A stretch of 64,000 nucleotides of DNA, from NCBI GenBank assembly GCA_019722365.1, contig JADFUC010000808.1, forward strand, positions 1-64,000, written 5' to 3'. The position numbers and the translations under genes were made by a program. Shown here one piece after another: positions 13,101 through 25,012 of the stretch. The first letter of the stretch is position 1, and every line of letters begins with the position of its first letter. A model generated the notes under the pieces. That model made no database searches. It was not told the DNA's origin and was given only the letters and a program-made list of their open reading frames with translations. This stretch comes from Lithospermum erythrorhizon (taxonomy: Eukaryota > Streptophyta > Magnoliopsida > Boraginales > Boraginaceae).

Positions 13101-14834
13101 ACTATTTTTATTATCTTAACTCGGTAATTAACTTGAGAGATAATATATATGTTTGGTGTCTTAATTCAACTTATCACATAGCATGAATTTATTTAGCATA
13201 TAAACAACTGAAGACATATTAAATGAAAAACTACATTGCTCATTAACGACATGGCTCATTAATATCCACATGTAGATAAATTTTAATGTAAAAATGGTAC
13301 ATGTTAATAAATTCATAATTCTAAGACAGACAGTCGAAAAAGAAATAAAATGTACCAAAATTATTTTATGTAATTAATTAAATGTAGTACCAAAATCAAG
13401 TTAAACAAGTTGTACATATTACCTAAAAAGTAAAAAGTATGTTTATATAATTGACATTAATAATTTTTTTGTTGAGATAACGATACGCATTATTTAAAAT
13501 GTACCAAAAGAAAAATATATATATAATAAAATGGTATAATTTATGTTTTGAAGATTAATTTAACAAAAAGCTTAATTAACGAGCATTTGTATCGTATCAT
13601 ATTGATTATGTTTCTAAATGATCGACCTAGCTATGACACTTTTAGTTCAAACAATTTGAGACAATCTTTTTAATGGAAAGGAAAAAGTCATAACATCAAC
13701 CGTGTTAAAAGAATATATCAGGTTCCAATATTAAAATTAATTAGTAATAAAAGAGAATAACTCATAGTTTTATTATTAACGGACAAGGTATGATAACAAT
13801 TTGTGTTTTTACTAGTTACTAATTGACAATATATAAAAAGAGTAATTCATGATATTATTAATTGACTCGAAAGACATATCTTTCGGCATGTGACTAGGCT
13901 CCTTCAGAATACATTGCATAGTAAATCTAATCATAGTTAATGAAACCTCTGTTATGTATATCGAGCTTTTAGATAGACTCAAGAAGGACAATGTCACGTA
14001 AGAAATAGCCAGAATCTAATATCATGAAGGCCTCATTTCTTACCAAATTTTTTGGTCGAAGAGTTAGCACTCCACTTCGCTTAAAGGTTGCTTACCCATC
14101 AGCAGTTATTACGGCCATCAACCGAGATCTACCTGCACACACTCGAATACACGCTAATTTTTTTTTTTTTTTTAAATGAGCTTTTAGACAGAGTCGTGTT
14201 GCAACTCTATTATGTTTATCAATTGGAGGAGCATACATATACCAAGTCATATACTCATATCATGTTTGAATTCTACATATCACTATATCAGCACTAGCTG
14301 TTGGCCCAAAGTGCTAGGTATTTTTAGGTTAATCATAAAAAATTGATTACTAAGATAATCAGCAATAAAACAGAGCATTAAGCAAATGCGAAAAGACCAT
14401 CTCCCATAATTTCCCTCATTTCCTAGAGTTCTACCCGACAATTCGATCCACTGATGCACCACTAAGTTCACCAACTATAAACAATATAATTAAAACCTAA
14501 CAAGTTAATAATGTCTAGCAACATATTGTCAAATTTTAATTTTGTTAAAATTAGTTTGCATGTTCAATATATTCTGCGGTCGTATGAATTGGCCAGAATT
14601 TGACGAGTTGACAACAATTATTCATGAATTTTATCCTAAAATTATTAACAAAACGTATATAATAAATTGATTGTGCACATTAAATTAACAATGAGACATA
14701 TATAAGTCCTTCCCTTTAAAATAAATTACTACTGCTTGCCAAACTAATGGTTATTAGGAGAAAAGTGATGCATGGCTACCAGGAAACTTCGTTATTATGT
14801 CGACTATTTATCCACCTTTGAGCATCTCCATCTC
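10143..14834. other. AT-rich intergenic DNA
   Basis: No gene recognised. The first 600 bases are GC-richer and may be the decayed interior of the family B retroelement. From about 10,700 the DNA is AT-rich with many stops in all frames. The only structure noted is the dispersed repeat at 12,625-12,694. The last few hundred bases should hold the ALMT promoter. Confidence 0.5.
12625..12694 (+). repeat. Dispersed ~70-bp repeat, copy 1
   Basis: This block matches 22,791-22,860 in reverse complement. Shared stretches include TCTCGTATT, AGTGGTTTAAAG, GAAACTC and GTTGAGGCACAT in the same order. It may be part of a SINE or another short interspersed element; no tail or target duplication was found. 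Confidence 0.6.
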
Positions 14835-14841
14835 TATATAA
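14835..14841 (+). promoter_or_regulatory. Probable TATA box of the ALMT gene
   Basis: TATATAA lies 85 bases upstream of the chosen ATG at 14,926, so transcription would start near 14,870 and give a 5' leader of about 55-60 nt. An in-frame ATG at 14,842 would lie only a few bases after the TATA box, upstream of the expected transcription start, which argues for the later ATG. Confidence 0.5.
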
Positions 14842-14925
14842 GTGTGCCCATTGCAACACTCAGTCTATCCTCCATGCATTGAAGTATTGAACTTAAGGAG
14901 TATACCTAAACTAAAAGGGGCAACC

Positions 14926-17534
14926 ATGAGTTCATCAGTGGCCTCACTTGAAAATGGGCATCTACCCATAAATTTTAAGCAGCCAAAGAAAAATAAACAG
15001 TGGAGAAAATGCTTATACACTATTTGGGAAATGAAATACTCACAAGATACTAAGAGAGTGATTCACAGCATTAAGGTTGGAATTGCATTGGTTTTTGTTT
15101 CCCTTTTGTACCTTCTTGACCCTTTGTTTAAGGAAGTTGGAGAAAATGCTATGTGGGCTATCATGACTGTTGTGGTTGTCTTTGAGTTTTATGCAGGTTT
15201 GTCATTTCTCATATATTTTCAAGATTGAATTGTGGTTATTATATCCTATGTTATATATAATTATTAAGATAATACTTTGTATAATTTTTAAGCCTAATAA
15301 AAAGTGTCGCACAATTAAACAAACTAATAAAATGATCCAAACAAAACCTTTCTTTTGCATCTAGTTCTTTTTGTTAATATATATTCAACTATTTTGATAA
15401 TTATATTATATTTTTGGCATAAACGTTTAGGTGCTACGTTGAGCAAAGGGATAAACCGTGGGATTGGAACAATATTAGGAGGGACATTGGGATGTCTGGC
15501 TGCCATTTTAGCTGATGATTCTGGATATATTGTCAAAGCAATGATTGTTGCCGTTTCTGTCTTTTGTTTTGGTAAGACAAATCTGGACACATGCACTTCC
15601 TCTAATCATATATAGGGCTTATATATTATTCCGCACTTGTCACTTAAATATAAGAACGTCTAATAACCTAAAAGAACAAATAAAGTAGAAAAAATATATC
15701 GTTGCAGAGGAGCAAGGGACAAGGTGGATGATGGTCCCCCTCATATCCTCCTTAAGCTTAATCATATGACTGCCTTAAAGAGCTGGAGTTTTCATTACGA
15801 TCCAATGGGCCCGACAAGATCCGATTCAAATTTATACAAAGAAGCGTTTTTATTCTACTCATTTATATATATTTTATTTATTTGTGAATCCTTATTCTAT
15901 TTTTTTTCAGAAGACTTACCTGTTGTCTTAGTTGTGAATTTTATATTCATACCTTGTAATACATGTAATCAGATTTTATCACTAATTTAAAAAAAAAGAA
16001 ATACTTTTAATTTTTTGTTGAGGAGTTGATATATTACGAAAAGATTACCAAATCAAATAATCACATGGTAATTGAGATCGATCTCAACAAAAAGTATATG
16101 TTTTCTATTCAAATTGTCCACCCCCAAGTTCAAAGTTTAACAACACCTTATACCAGGTTCACTAGCAACATACTTGAGAACGATTCCAAGTATAAAGAAG
16201 AAATATGATTATGGAGTTATGATATTCATCCTCACATTCAATCTAGTGGTGGTTTCTGGGTTACGAGCGGACACAGTTTTGCAATTAGCTCGTCAACGTC
16301 TCTCAACAATTGGTATGGGATTTGCAGTCTGCATCTTCATCAGCTTACTCATTTTTCCTATTTGGGCTAGCGATGAGCTTCATAATAACACTTCCTCCAA
16401 ATTTGATAAGCTTGCATGCTCTATCGAAGGTAACTTCTTAATCTAGTAACACCTCGAGTCTGAATTATATTCTTAAGTTTAAAGTTGAAAGAACGGATAT
16501 TTAATACGATTTAATTTGAGTGACATGTTTTTATTTTTATCTCTCAAGTAGATTAAGAAAAGAATCTTATACATAGTGACATTACATGCAGGATGTCTAG
16601 ATGAATATTTTGGAACCATGGGGAGGGACAAAGAAAATCAAGGCAAAGTGAATCTCAGTGGCTGCAAGTCACTGTTGTACTCTAAATCCACTGACGAATC
16701 CTTGGTACATATTATTATGCTAATACAATACTGATTATTGTTAATAATTAAAGTTATAAAATTTGTTAATCTTAACTATTAAGAATAAAACTAAAGAATT
16801 TTCGTAGAATGAAGGGAGTAACAATATTTTCTTTGAGGTAACATTTGGACAAAGGAATTGACACATTTCTTGTTTTATTATCAACTTTGAAGGCCAACTT
16901 TGCCAAATGGGAACCTTGGCATGGGAAGTTTGGAATCAAGTACCCTTGGGGAAAATATTTGGAGATTGGGGAGATCCTTCGAGAACTTGGGACACTAATA
17001 CTATCATTGAAGGGGTGCATAACTTCATCTAGACAGGTAATAATGCATACTCCCTAATGTATAATTGTGAGTATGATTTAGGCACTTTAACCCGCTTTAA
17101 CTATGGTACTTATTTCACTTTTTTTTTTCTAAACCCATCCACCGCCCCTTATAATGAGAATTGAACCCAGGACCTCTATGTCATTGGAAAATTACTAAAT
17201 TTTGTAGCCTTCTCAAGAATCAAGGCAATCCATTAAAGACTCGTGTGAATTAATCGGGCTCTCATTGGCATGGATGTTGAGAGAGCTTGGTGAAAGTATC
17301 TTGAAAATGAGGAAATCAAGAACTAAAGTTTTACTTTCTCCGAAGTTGAAATCCTTGAAACAAGACTTGGGCCTTCTTCACAACATAAAACCACAAGAAA
17401 ATGAAGATAGTGTTGCTGTCACAAGTTTCTTGTTCTTATTCATGGAGATCGTAGAGAAGGTTGAATCTCTTGCTAACAAAGTGGAAGAGCTTGAAAAGTT
17501 GGCTTGTTTCAAATCGAAAATTCTTGAAGTATGA
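14926..17534 (+). CDS. Aluminum-activated malate transporter family protein
   Basis: Six exons: 14,926-15,196; 15,431-15,571; 16,166-16,429; 16,592-16,704; 16,893-17,036; 17,208-17,534. All junctions are GT-AG and the frame runs through to give 419 residues. ALMT proteins are anion channels (malate and other anions) of the plasma membrane or tonoplast, used in root exudation, guard cells and vacuolar storage. Seen here: hydrophobic helices from about residue 48 to 195, including [17 protein letters not shown] (75-91) and [20 protein letters not shown] in exon 3; the family's WEP motif in FAKWEP (266-271); and a C-terminal helical domain ending [11 protein letters not shown]. At 419 residues it is somewhat shorter than most members (about 450-600), mainly in the C-terminal half. 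The transported ion and the membrane cannot be told from sequence. Confidence 0.93.
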
Positions 17535-17760
17535 AATTGTAGTAGTAAACAAATGGTCATCTAGCCTAGTGACATTCTACCCAAGCATCAAACAAAAGGT
17601 CTAATGTTTGAGTCTCCGGAGGAAAATATTTCATGTTTTACAGGTTCCACCCCACCTAACATGTTATTTCGACAATGAAGGAGACTTTATTGTAGACTAT
17701 CCAAAAAATATCATCACTTTTACGATATATTATGGTATATTAAGATATAAACTAGTAATT

Positions 17761-17925
17761 AACAACGTTTTTGTTATGTCAATCGAAAAAATCTTATGAT
17801 ACTTTGTTAATAATAATGGAACTTCATTACTTTATATCAAGTAACGACGTTTTTTGTTATGTCAATCGAGAAAATCTTATGATACTTTGTTGATAATAAT
17901 GGAACTTCATTCCTTTATATCAAGT
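17761..17925 (+). repeat. 82-bp tandem duplication after ALMT
   Basis: 17,761-17,842 and 17,843-17,925 are two near-identical direct copies (82 and 83 bp), differing at only a few bases. The unit holds GTTATGTCAATCGA and AATAATGGAACTTCATT. It starts about 230 bases after the ALMT stop codon. The high identity points to a recent event. Confidence 0.85.
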
Positions 17926-17936
17926 TCCATTATTAT
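17893..17936. repeat. Perfect 15-bp inverted repeat (hairpin)
   Basis: ATAATAATGGAACTT (17,893-17,907) is followed after a 14-base spacer by its exact reverse complement (17,922-17,936). It sits at the right end of the 82-bp duplication, between the convergent ALMT and R3H genes. It would form a hairpin in DNA or in read-through RNA; no function is claimed. Confidence 0.75.
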
Positions 17937-18938
17937 CTTTAATCTAATTTTATACAATAAATGGAGTAACATTAACAAGTGATGTTAGAAAAGTATTACA
18001 CAACTCTTAACTCTATTAGACCTAGCAGTTGGCATTGCAGGGAAGCAGGTTTGCAGATTTGAATTTGAATCATCTTTGATGAAAATCTTGAGTTCCAAAG
18101 CCCATCTTAAACAAGTATGACATATAACACCTAGACTTAGGAGTTGGCATCTAACAAACAAACAATGAAGATAATTGGTAAATATGAGCTACCATCCAGA
18201 TATGAATAACACAATCTAATACTCAGTTTCATATCAGGCACAGTTCATATCAAATATTACTAAAACAATCCAGATTTAGGAAGTAGGAACCATGTCAGGA
18301 GCAGTTCGTATTAGAAGCTCAAAAAATGTAGTCATCAAGGAACCACGCATGCTTCGTTCATATGGAAAGCTAACACGAGAAAGATCTTAAATCAAGCTTC
18401 TTAATGAAATAACACTATACTACACATTGAAATGGTAGCAGTACCTTGAAATTCAAATTTCCTCCGGTGTGAAGTGACTTCAGCCTTCAGATTCTCTCAT
18501 CACGAGCCAACGATGGACTGCTCAACAATCAAATTTAAAAGCTTCATCCTGCAAATATGCAAACAATAAAAAATTGTACACTTAATATATAATCCTTCGA
18601 ATTGTCAGACTGAAGTTCAGTCAATTTGAACCATGGAGAAATTTTCCATGAATTACAAAGTACTTAATATTTTACACATTGCTGAATACAGTACACTCGG
18701 AAGGGATAGTATTAGGAGATCGTCTATTATTTTCACAAGTCATCCCTGGCAATATTATTTACAAAGGCATTATTTAGGCATGACTTTCTTTTGCCTCACT
18801 AAGGAAATGAGGCCAACAACATAAACTACTTAGCAAACACAGGCACACAGCCATGATCTAAAGTTACAGGCCTTGATTGGCATGCTAAGACTGATACAGT
18901 CAATAAGAAAATACATGGTAATTTTTTTCACTATTGAA
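17937..18938. other. Intergenic DNA, probable 3' UTR of the R3H gene
   Basis: No coding sequence was recognised. On the minus strand a stretch near 18,430-18,550 is preceded by TTTGCAG and followed by AAGGTACTG, so it could be a spliced untranslated exon of the R3H gene. This rests on splice-like signals alone. Confidence 0.3.
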
Positions 18939-21367
18939 TCACCATGCCCCTTCTTTTGTCATTTTCAGGAAGTTGCACAGTGTGATGTTAGGGAGATCAG
19001 CAGAACAAGAACTAGCCTTCTTCGTTATCTTTGTTGTCTTCAACACCTCGGACCCCTTGGTTTGTGTAACCGTCACTGAGGTCATGTTGTAGAACTGTCA
19101 AAGGCAGTCTTCAATTAGATGTGAAAGACATTGCATTCAACAAAATATAATAGTATCACAGATAAGTTACTGGATCATTTCAAACAAAATATCTTGAATA
19201 GAGATCGAGATGATCTGATGTTGTTCGTACACCATATATACCAAATGATATGTTCTAATTTGGTTATATATAGAAGAATATAGAAGGCTAAGCTTCATCA
19301 TTTATACAATCAAGCTGGAAAATATACCTCACAAACACCATGTAGCAATAAACGATGAAAAGTGTCTCGAACATTTAGAGTCAAAACATCACCATCGCTG
19401 CTTTCTTGAATGAAGCCACGTATACATTCCTATAAAGACGATGACAGCGGCATTAAATAAAGGTACACCAAATGTTCAATTAGTATTCTCTAGTTGTTGC
19501 AGGAATTAATTGGAAATCAAAGTCATCATGCTCAAGAAGCATTAACAACACCAACTTTCCATTTATACCTCATATCCATAAATAAGATCACAAAGGAAGC
19601 TGCGACGCAATGCCTCCCTCGTCCTACAGTCTACCCTGTGCCATGCCGTAAGCACAGCAAGTTTATCAGAATCCATTTTAGTTTTGAGCTTCCCTGATGA
19701 GCTTCCGGTACTTATGATGGTTGCCTAAAAACAAAAGATTATGTATAATCAACGGTGTCTCTTACAAATACAACATTTGATTTATGGATGATAGAAGATG
19801 AAAATACCTCTTTGTCCATGTCTATATTCCTAAATTTGTCCCAATTGCAATCGCCACCACTGGTCAAGCAAAATGCTGATAATGGTGGAGCGTCACCTGT
19901 AAAATGAATAAAGGTTCCCATAAGTATTATGAGTCTACCCAGCCCAAATATTGTGTCGTCATTCAAATAAAGAAGTAAATTACTGAAAGATAACAAAGAA
20001 AAGATTCAGGAAGTGTCTTTCAAAACAATTAGAACAAAACAGAAGAAAAGGACATGGTAAATGTATAGCTCAAGTATATTCTCATTCTGAGAGAATATAT
20101 AAGGGGACTACTTTTACCCATTCAACTTATATGCACCAAAATAGTATGTATATAGGTCCTTGGAACCAGACTTGAATCTGAAACCAGTCACAGTTCAGAC
20201 TGCAGACCAAGAAGCTAAATAGATAAGGATTCTAAAAAACATGAAATATTGAATCTCATTAGACTTAGTTATACAAGAATATGTAGTACAAAATCACGGC
20301 AAATGAAAGAGGAACAATTTGAACATTTAAAAGACTCTTTGCGTTAACATTGACTAGAATGACATTTTAAAAATACTTGAACTGAATCATATTGTCTGCA
20401 CTGAATTCAGCAATCAAGGACACATAATCTTCTAAATAACACAACTTACCGAAGGGAGGTGGAGCAAACAAGCCCTTGATTTCTTCTGGATCAAGACGAG
20501 GAACAAGCTCCATCAACATTCGATCGTTCAACCATCTACGAGACTTTCGATTGGTAACCTAAAATGAAAATAAAGTTCAACTTCAATTGGTAACCTACCC
20601 AAGTAACCCCTTTCCATTTTTGCCGCTATCCACAAGCATTTCAAATAACAACATACTTTAATCTACTAATTGGATGCTTCACAAAATATGCAATGTCTTA
20701 AGAAACTACAAAACTTGTTGGTGTCTGTTGCTTCAGGCAAGCTTTCTCCTCAACTCAATAAGATAAATTTGATAAAACAAAAGCATCAACAGGTGCTTAT
20801 AAACATAGTGATCCCCAAAAAGCCAACAATCAGCAGAACACAATTTAATTACTCAAATCAATCATATATAGATATATATATTTAACAGCAACAAAACATT
20901 ATAAGGAACCCCATATAGAAATACATCATTATGGTAGATAAAAAAGCAACTTTTGCTATAAAAAAAATACCACGTTGAATCTATATAAGATAAATCTATT
21001 AAAAAAATGGTTTACTTTTCCAGTCAAGCTCTCAAGAAAGTCAATCTTCTTCTCAATCTCCGACCCATGGGATCTTCCATTCTTGCCTGCATCCATTTCC
21101 ACATAGAAAAATATCTCATTTTTTCCACACAAATCCAAAGAAAACTAGAATTCCAAACAAACAAACCAAAAACAGTAAAAAATACAATTTGGGTCAGAAA
21201 CATAATAAAATTCAGAGATTTCAACACTACCAAATTACACAAATAAAAATTAATTTTACTACAATCTACAAACAATGTTAAAAATGCCATGATTGAAATA
21301 AAGAAGGAAATTCACCTTGAGGGGTGTCAAAATCCAAGTGCCTCTGCAAAACATCTGAAGTTGCCAT
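18939..21367 (-). CDS. R3H-domain protein with R3H-associated N-terminal domain
   Basis: Seven exons on the minus strand: 21,367-21,316; 21,086-21,016; 20,558-20,450; 19,896-19,808; 19,724-19,569; 19,429-19,328; 19,094-18,939. All introns are GT-AG and the frame closes exactly, giving 244 residues from MATSDVLQRHLDF to the stop after KEGAW. The R3H fold binds single-stranded nucleic acid; its signature Arg-x3-His is present as RDTFH (180-184), followed by HGVCEFYNMTSVTVTQ. The part before it (about 25-150), with RRWLNDRMLMELVPRLDPEE and the proline-rich FAPPPFGDDAPPLSAF, matches the arrangement of small R3HDM4-like eukaryotic proteins. No signal peptide or membrane segment is seen. The cellular role is unknown. 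It converges on ALMT, with about 1.4 kb between their stop codons. Confidence 0.88.
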
Positions 21368-21373
21368 GATTGG

Positions 21374-21595
21374 TTGACTTATTAACAAACAAACAATAAA
21401 TTCAAGTTTATTTTTCTGGGTTTTCTGAAATTTGGGATTTTAACAAAAGTTTCTCAAATTTGGAATATAAATAAGCTGATTTACTTTGTTGACTTATCAA
21501 TGAACAAACAATAAATTCAAGTTTGTTTTTCTGGGTTTTTAAAAATTTGGGCTTTTAACAAGAATTTATGAAATTTGGGATTTTGTAAGAATCGT
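21374..21595. repeat. Tandem duplication just upstream of the R3H gene
   Basis: TTGACTTATTAACAAACAAA (from 21,374) recurs as TTGACTTATCAATGAACAAA (from 21,489), and the match continues through AATAAATTCAAGTT, TTTTTCTGGGTTTT and AATTTGGG. The period is 115 bp. The array begins 7 bases upstream of the ATG, so it should cover the 5' leader and core promoter of the R3H gene. Confidence 0.8.
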
Positions 21596-22790
21596 TGAGC
21601 TGAAAATGATGAAGACAATATGAGATTTTGAGTACTGTATTTATTTTGAGGTTGTAATAAAAGCAGAGAAATATAAATAAATGTAAAACAGAGTCTTGAA
21701 AAGGAATAATAGAATATGCCTTCAAAGTTTTAAGTACAAAAATACCAAATGATTACATTATGTTTTTCGTATGTTTCAGATTCACGAAATCACGGACTTA
21801 TTTTACGTAGGTATATTGATGACACCAAGAAACATTTGACGGCCAATTATATTTTATTTTCTATTTTAGAAATATAAATTTTATTGAATTGAGTTGATAT
21901 TTAGGTATTTTATTACTGAGTATAATTTGTCATTAAAAAAAGTTAAAAATCAATAACTTTAAAAAAATATCAGTTAAAATGAATTAAATAATAGTTTATC
22001 TTTTATGAATGCAAAATGCATATGATTTAAACATAAGTGACGAAATCTATGTTTTGAACGCAAAAGGGAAAAAAAGTGGGTTTTTTGTGGTGTCTTGCTT
22101 ATTAGTGGACACGCAGATTTGGGAGATTCTGAAATTCTAGACAGACTAGTTGGGCTTGATGAAGTAAGAAAGGGCTAAAGGCCATAGGGAATTTGGAATT
22201 CTAGGATTGTCCAAATAATTTTGTGTTGGGTTGAGCCTCATTATTGGATAACAGTCCAATTGTCTTTATACCAACTTCCCAGCATTCGAACAATCGAAGT
22301 ATTGTATCTTGCTTCAAATAGTTCCCTTTCGAATATTGAATATCGTCGAGGTATTGATGGATTTGATTGATTAGATGTTGTTTCTGCTTTCATGTATACA
22401 AATGATGGAGGAGGGGTCGAGATTTCTCCTACTACTTCGGAGGATTTGAGCAAAATACATTGGTATTTGTTCTATTTTAATTTCAAGTAACCTATTAGGT
22501 CTCTAGTCCCATTTTCCTTTATTTTGCCTCCATGATTTAGAATCTTTCCTTAATTACTTGGATCATCCAAAACTATTTTAACTATTCAACTTTAAGTAAT
22601 GACTTCCCGTTATATAAATCGGTGTACATACGTACCAATACATAGGATAATCTCGTTCCATGATTATTGAGTTGATACAATTGCATTGCTACCTAGCATG
22701 AAAATAAGAAGCTCTATTGTTAAAAAATCAATGAAGTCAGCTATCGTTTTTCTCTCCTGCCTCTATCTTGAGATACTTCCGAAAGATAAA
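21596..22790. other. Intergenic DNA, no gene recognised
   Basis: AT-rich sequence left of the dispersed repeat copy. A 70-codon open stretch on the minus strand (22,241-22,453) has no recognisable domain and no conserved neighbouring exon, so it is not called. Confidence 0.4.
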
Positions 22791-22860
22791 CGTGGGATGT
22801 GCCTCAACTCAAGCAGTGACACGAGTTTCCCCTTTAAACCACTTCAATACGAGATATTGC
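22791..22860 (-). repeat. Dispersed ~70-bp repeat, copy 2 (inverted)
   Basis: Reverse-complement match to 12,625-12,694. This copy has ACGAGTTTCCCCTTTAAACC in the plus orientation. No clear borders were found. Confidence 0.6.
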
Positions 22861-23079
22861 CACTACATGATCAACCCACACCGCAGAAAACCCACACGGA
22901 CGAAGAGGCTGCAAGCGCTGTACTTTAGCACCAACTTCCTTACCGCTCGAGCCATGCCCCTGGGGCGAACTAAGATAGGGTGATAATGACCTGGCCCCAC
23001 CATACCTTTAAAACCCGGATTTTTGAGGAAATACAAGCACGCCACAGTCGAGATTCGATCCTTACAATCCCTGATTTAA

Positions 23080-24060
23080 GCCTCCTATTGTTGAAACACT
23101 TCCACGAGGTTCCACCATATTTATGTGTTTAAATCGCAGATTTCGATTTCTATAATTATGCCCGCCAGCGACAATTATTGTAACAATTCATTTACTAGTT
23201 TTAGTTAAACGAGATTACTCAAACTAATTGTTCATCAAATAGTAATCAGAATTAAATTTAAAACTCAAAGATAATATCGGTTATGTCGATCGCTGTATCT
23301 CATGCATAACCCGATATAATAATCATAATGGTCAATTATATTATTATATCGACTAATATTATCTCGAGCTCGAAGGCCACACACACATACAATGACGTTG
23401 AAGCTTATACTCCATGATGGAATTAAATGTAGATTGTTAAATCGGGAGAGCGATTGAAATCAACGAGATACTAATCGAGTTTTACATTGATAATGTAAAA
23501 ATACAAATCGACATAATCGAATCAATTAAATTGATATTTCAATTGTCGGTTTAATCCAGGAAGCTCATTAGTAACTCGTTAAGTTACTCACCGCTGCTAT
23601 TAATAGTTGGGCCATCACTCAGCTTAACTATTTATCAAACGAAATGCTCTATTCTTTGACCTCAAAACCAAGCAGGACTATATAAAGGAAAAGATTAAAT
23701 GAAAACCTAAGAATTTATTTCATCCTCTCTCAAAAGAATCCCCGGCCGCCTCCCTCCCTCGCCTCCTTGGCTGAACAAAGCTTTTACTCAAATTCCTTTC
23801 CAATTGCTCGTAGATTCTGGAAGAAGTCCAATCGACCAACTCTCTCGACGCGACTAACCGGGAGTGCATTTCACTTCGGCGCGCTGGCGATTTCTTTGGG
23901 AAATTTGTAAGAAGAAAGTTGTCACCATTCGCCGCGCGTTTCAGAAGACTCGTATTTATACGTGTAATGAATTATATTGTATATGTTTTCGTAATTCGTT
24001 ATTATACATTTATTTGATTTTGGTTATATTTATTTATTTATATTATGAATGAGTTGCGTA
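23080..24060 (+). mobile_element. Possible LTR remnant (family C)
   Basis: The sequence has LTR-like features: AAGGCCACACACACATAC (23,371 on), a TATA-like ACTATATAAAGG (23,677 on) and a GC-richer leader after it. A CACACACACTTAC block preceded by GAGGT appears near 39,885 in a second suspected copy. No terminal repeats or target duplication were found. The call rests on these loose similarities only. Confidence 0.3.
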
Positions 24061-24399
24061 ATTTTTCAATATTATGTTGAATATTTCCATCCATTACATC
24101 ATTATTTAAGTTGACTTACCAACTCAATAATTGAAGAATAATGGCAAGTAGCATTCGTGCATGTATAGTGGAATATACATACTGTATATAACTATATATA
24201 GCAAATAACGGTGCATTTACGAACGGGATCAATTATCTCCTATATTTGTACACTTCGGAGATTTGAATTTATTAGTTAGTAATTGAAAAAATTTAATTCA
24301 ATATGACATGATTATAACAGGGTTTTGAAATTTTAGGCTCCACACAATTGAAATAAAATTTAATTCAATATGACATAATTGAAATTTTTGTTGTATTTG

Positions 24400-25012
24400 A
24401 GGGATGATTTTTCTTCCAAGGGGGTTATTTATAGTTTTCTCGGCCTATCTTTCTCGATTTGGCGATCCCAATCTCCTTGGATTATCTTAAACTGGGCTGA
24501 CATGGCATAAGATCGTTTGATTTTTATGGAAATTACTTGTCTCCACTCCAAGCAAAGTAAACGCCTCTTATGTAGAATCAAGAAGCTTCCTGATTTTTTT
24601 GCAGCCAAACACATTTTAATATTAGCCCCAACCTCTCTTGTTTCGCTCTCTTTCGCTTTTAAACTCTCAGTTTTCTAAAGTCTTTATTTTAAGTCCCGAA
24701 GCTTCCGGAACTTCCATTTCAGAAGGGGATTTTTGAGCCCTAGCCTCGATTGACATTTAATTCGACTATTTTCTCGAAACCCTCAAGCTGAAAGTTAAAA
24801 TTTAGGTTAATTAACGATAAAAATCCTTATTTAGACTTTATTTAATTTGAGGGGCTTAATTCATGGGAGCCCTTTTATCATTTCACACATGTTCACTTAT
24901 TAGTCTGGGTTGAACCCTAATCGACACTGCAGCCAGGCGATCACTTATCATTTAATCGATTTTTTCATGAACAATCAATTTAATTAAATTTCGTTATTAA
25001 ATTTCGACCGTC
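24400..25012 (-). mobile_element. Inverted partial copy of the family B LTR
   Basis: Read on the minus strand, this segment follows 9,185-9,815 in order. Shared blocks include the AAATTTAATTNAATT start, GGGTTCAACYCNRACCCTAAT, ACATGTGTGAAATGATAA, TCAATCGAGGCTAGG, AAAATAAAGACTTTAGAAA and TTGCTTGGAGTGGAGACAA, then the TATA box (24,426-24,433). Divergence is moderate with several small indels. The 5' end and the part beyond the TATA box were not delimited. Confidence 0.75.

Noticed and set aside
14842..14925. Upstream in-frame ATG extending ALMT by 28 residues
   Set aside because: It lies immediately after the TATA box and so upstream of the expected transcription start; the extension is not like known ALMT N-termini.
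17158..17178. GAACCCAGGACCTC, resembling a tRNA T-arm in reverse
   Set aside because: It lies in ALMT intron 5 and no cloverleaf can be formed around it.
22241..22453. 70-codon minus-strand frame near the R3H promoter
   Set aside because: No known domain and no neighbouring exon in frame; cannot be supported as a gene.
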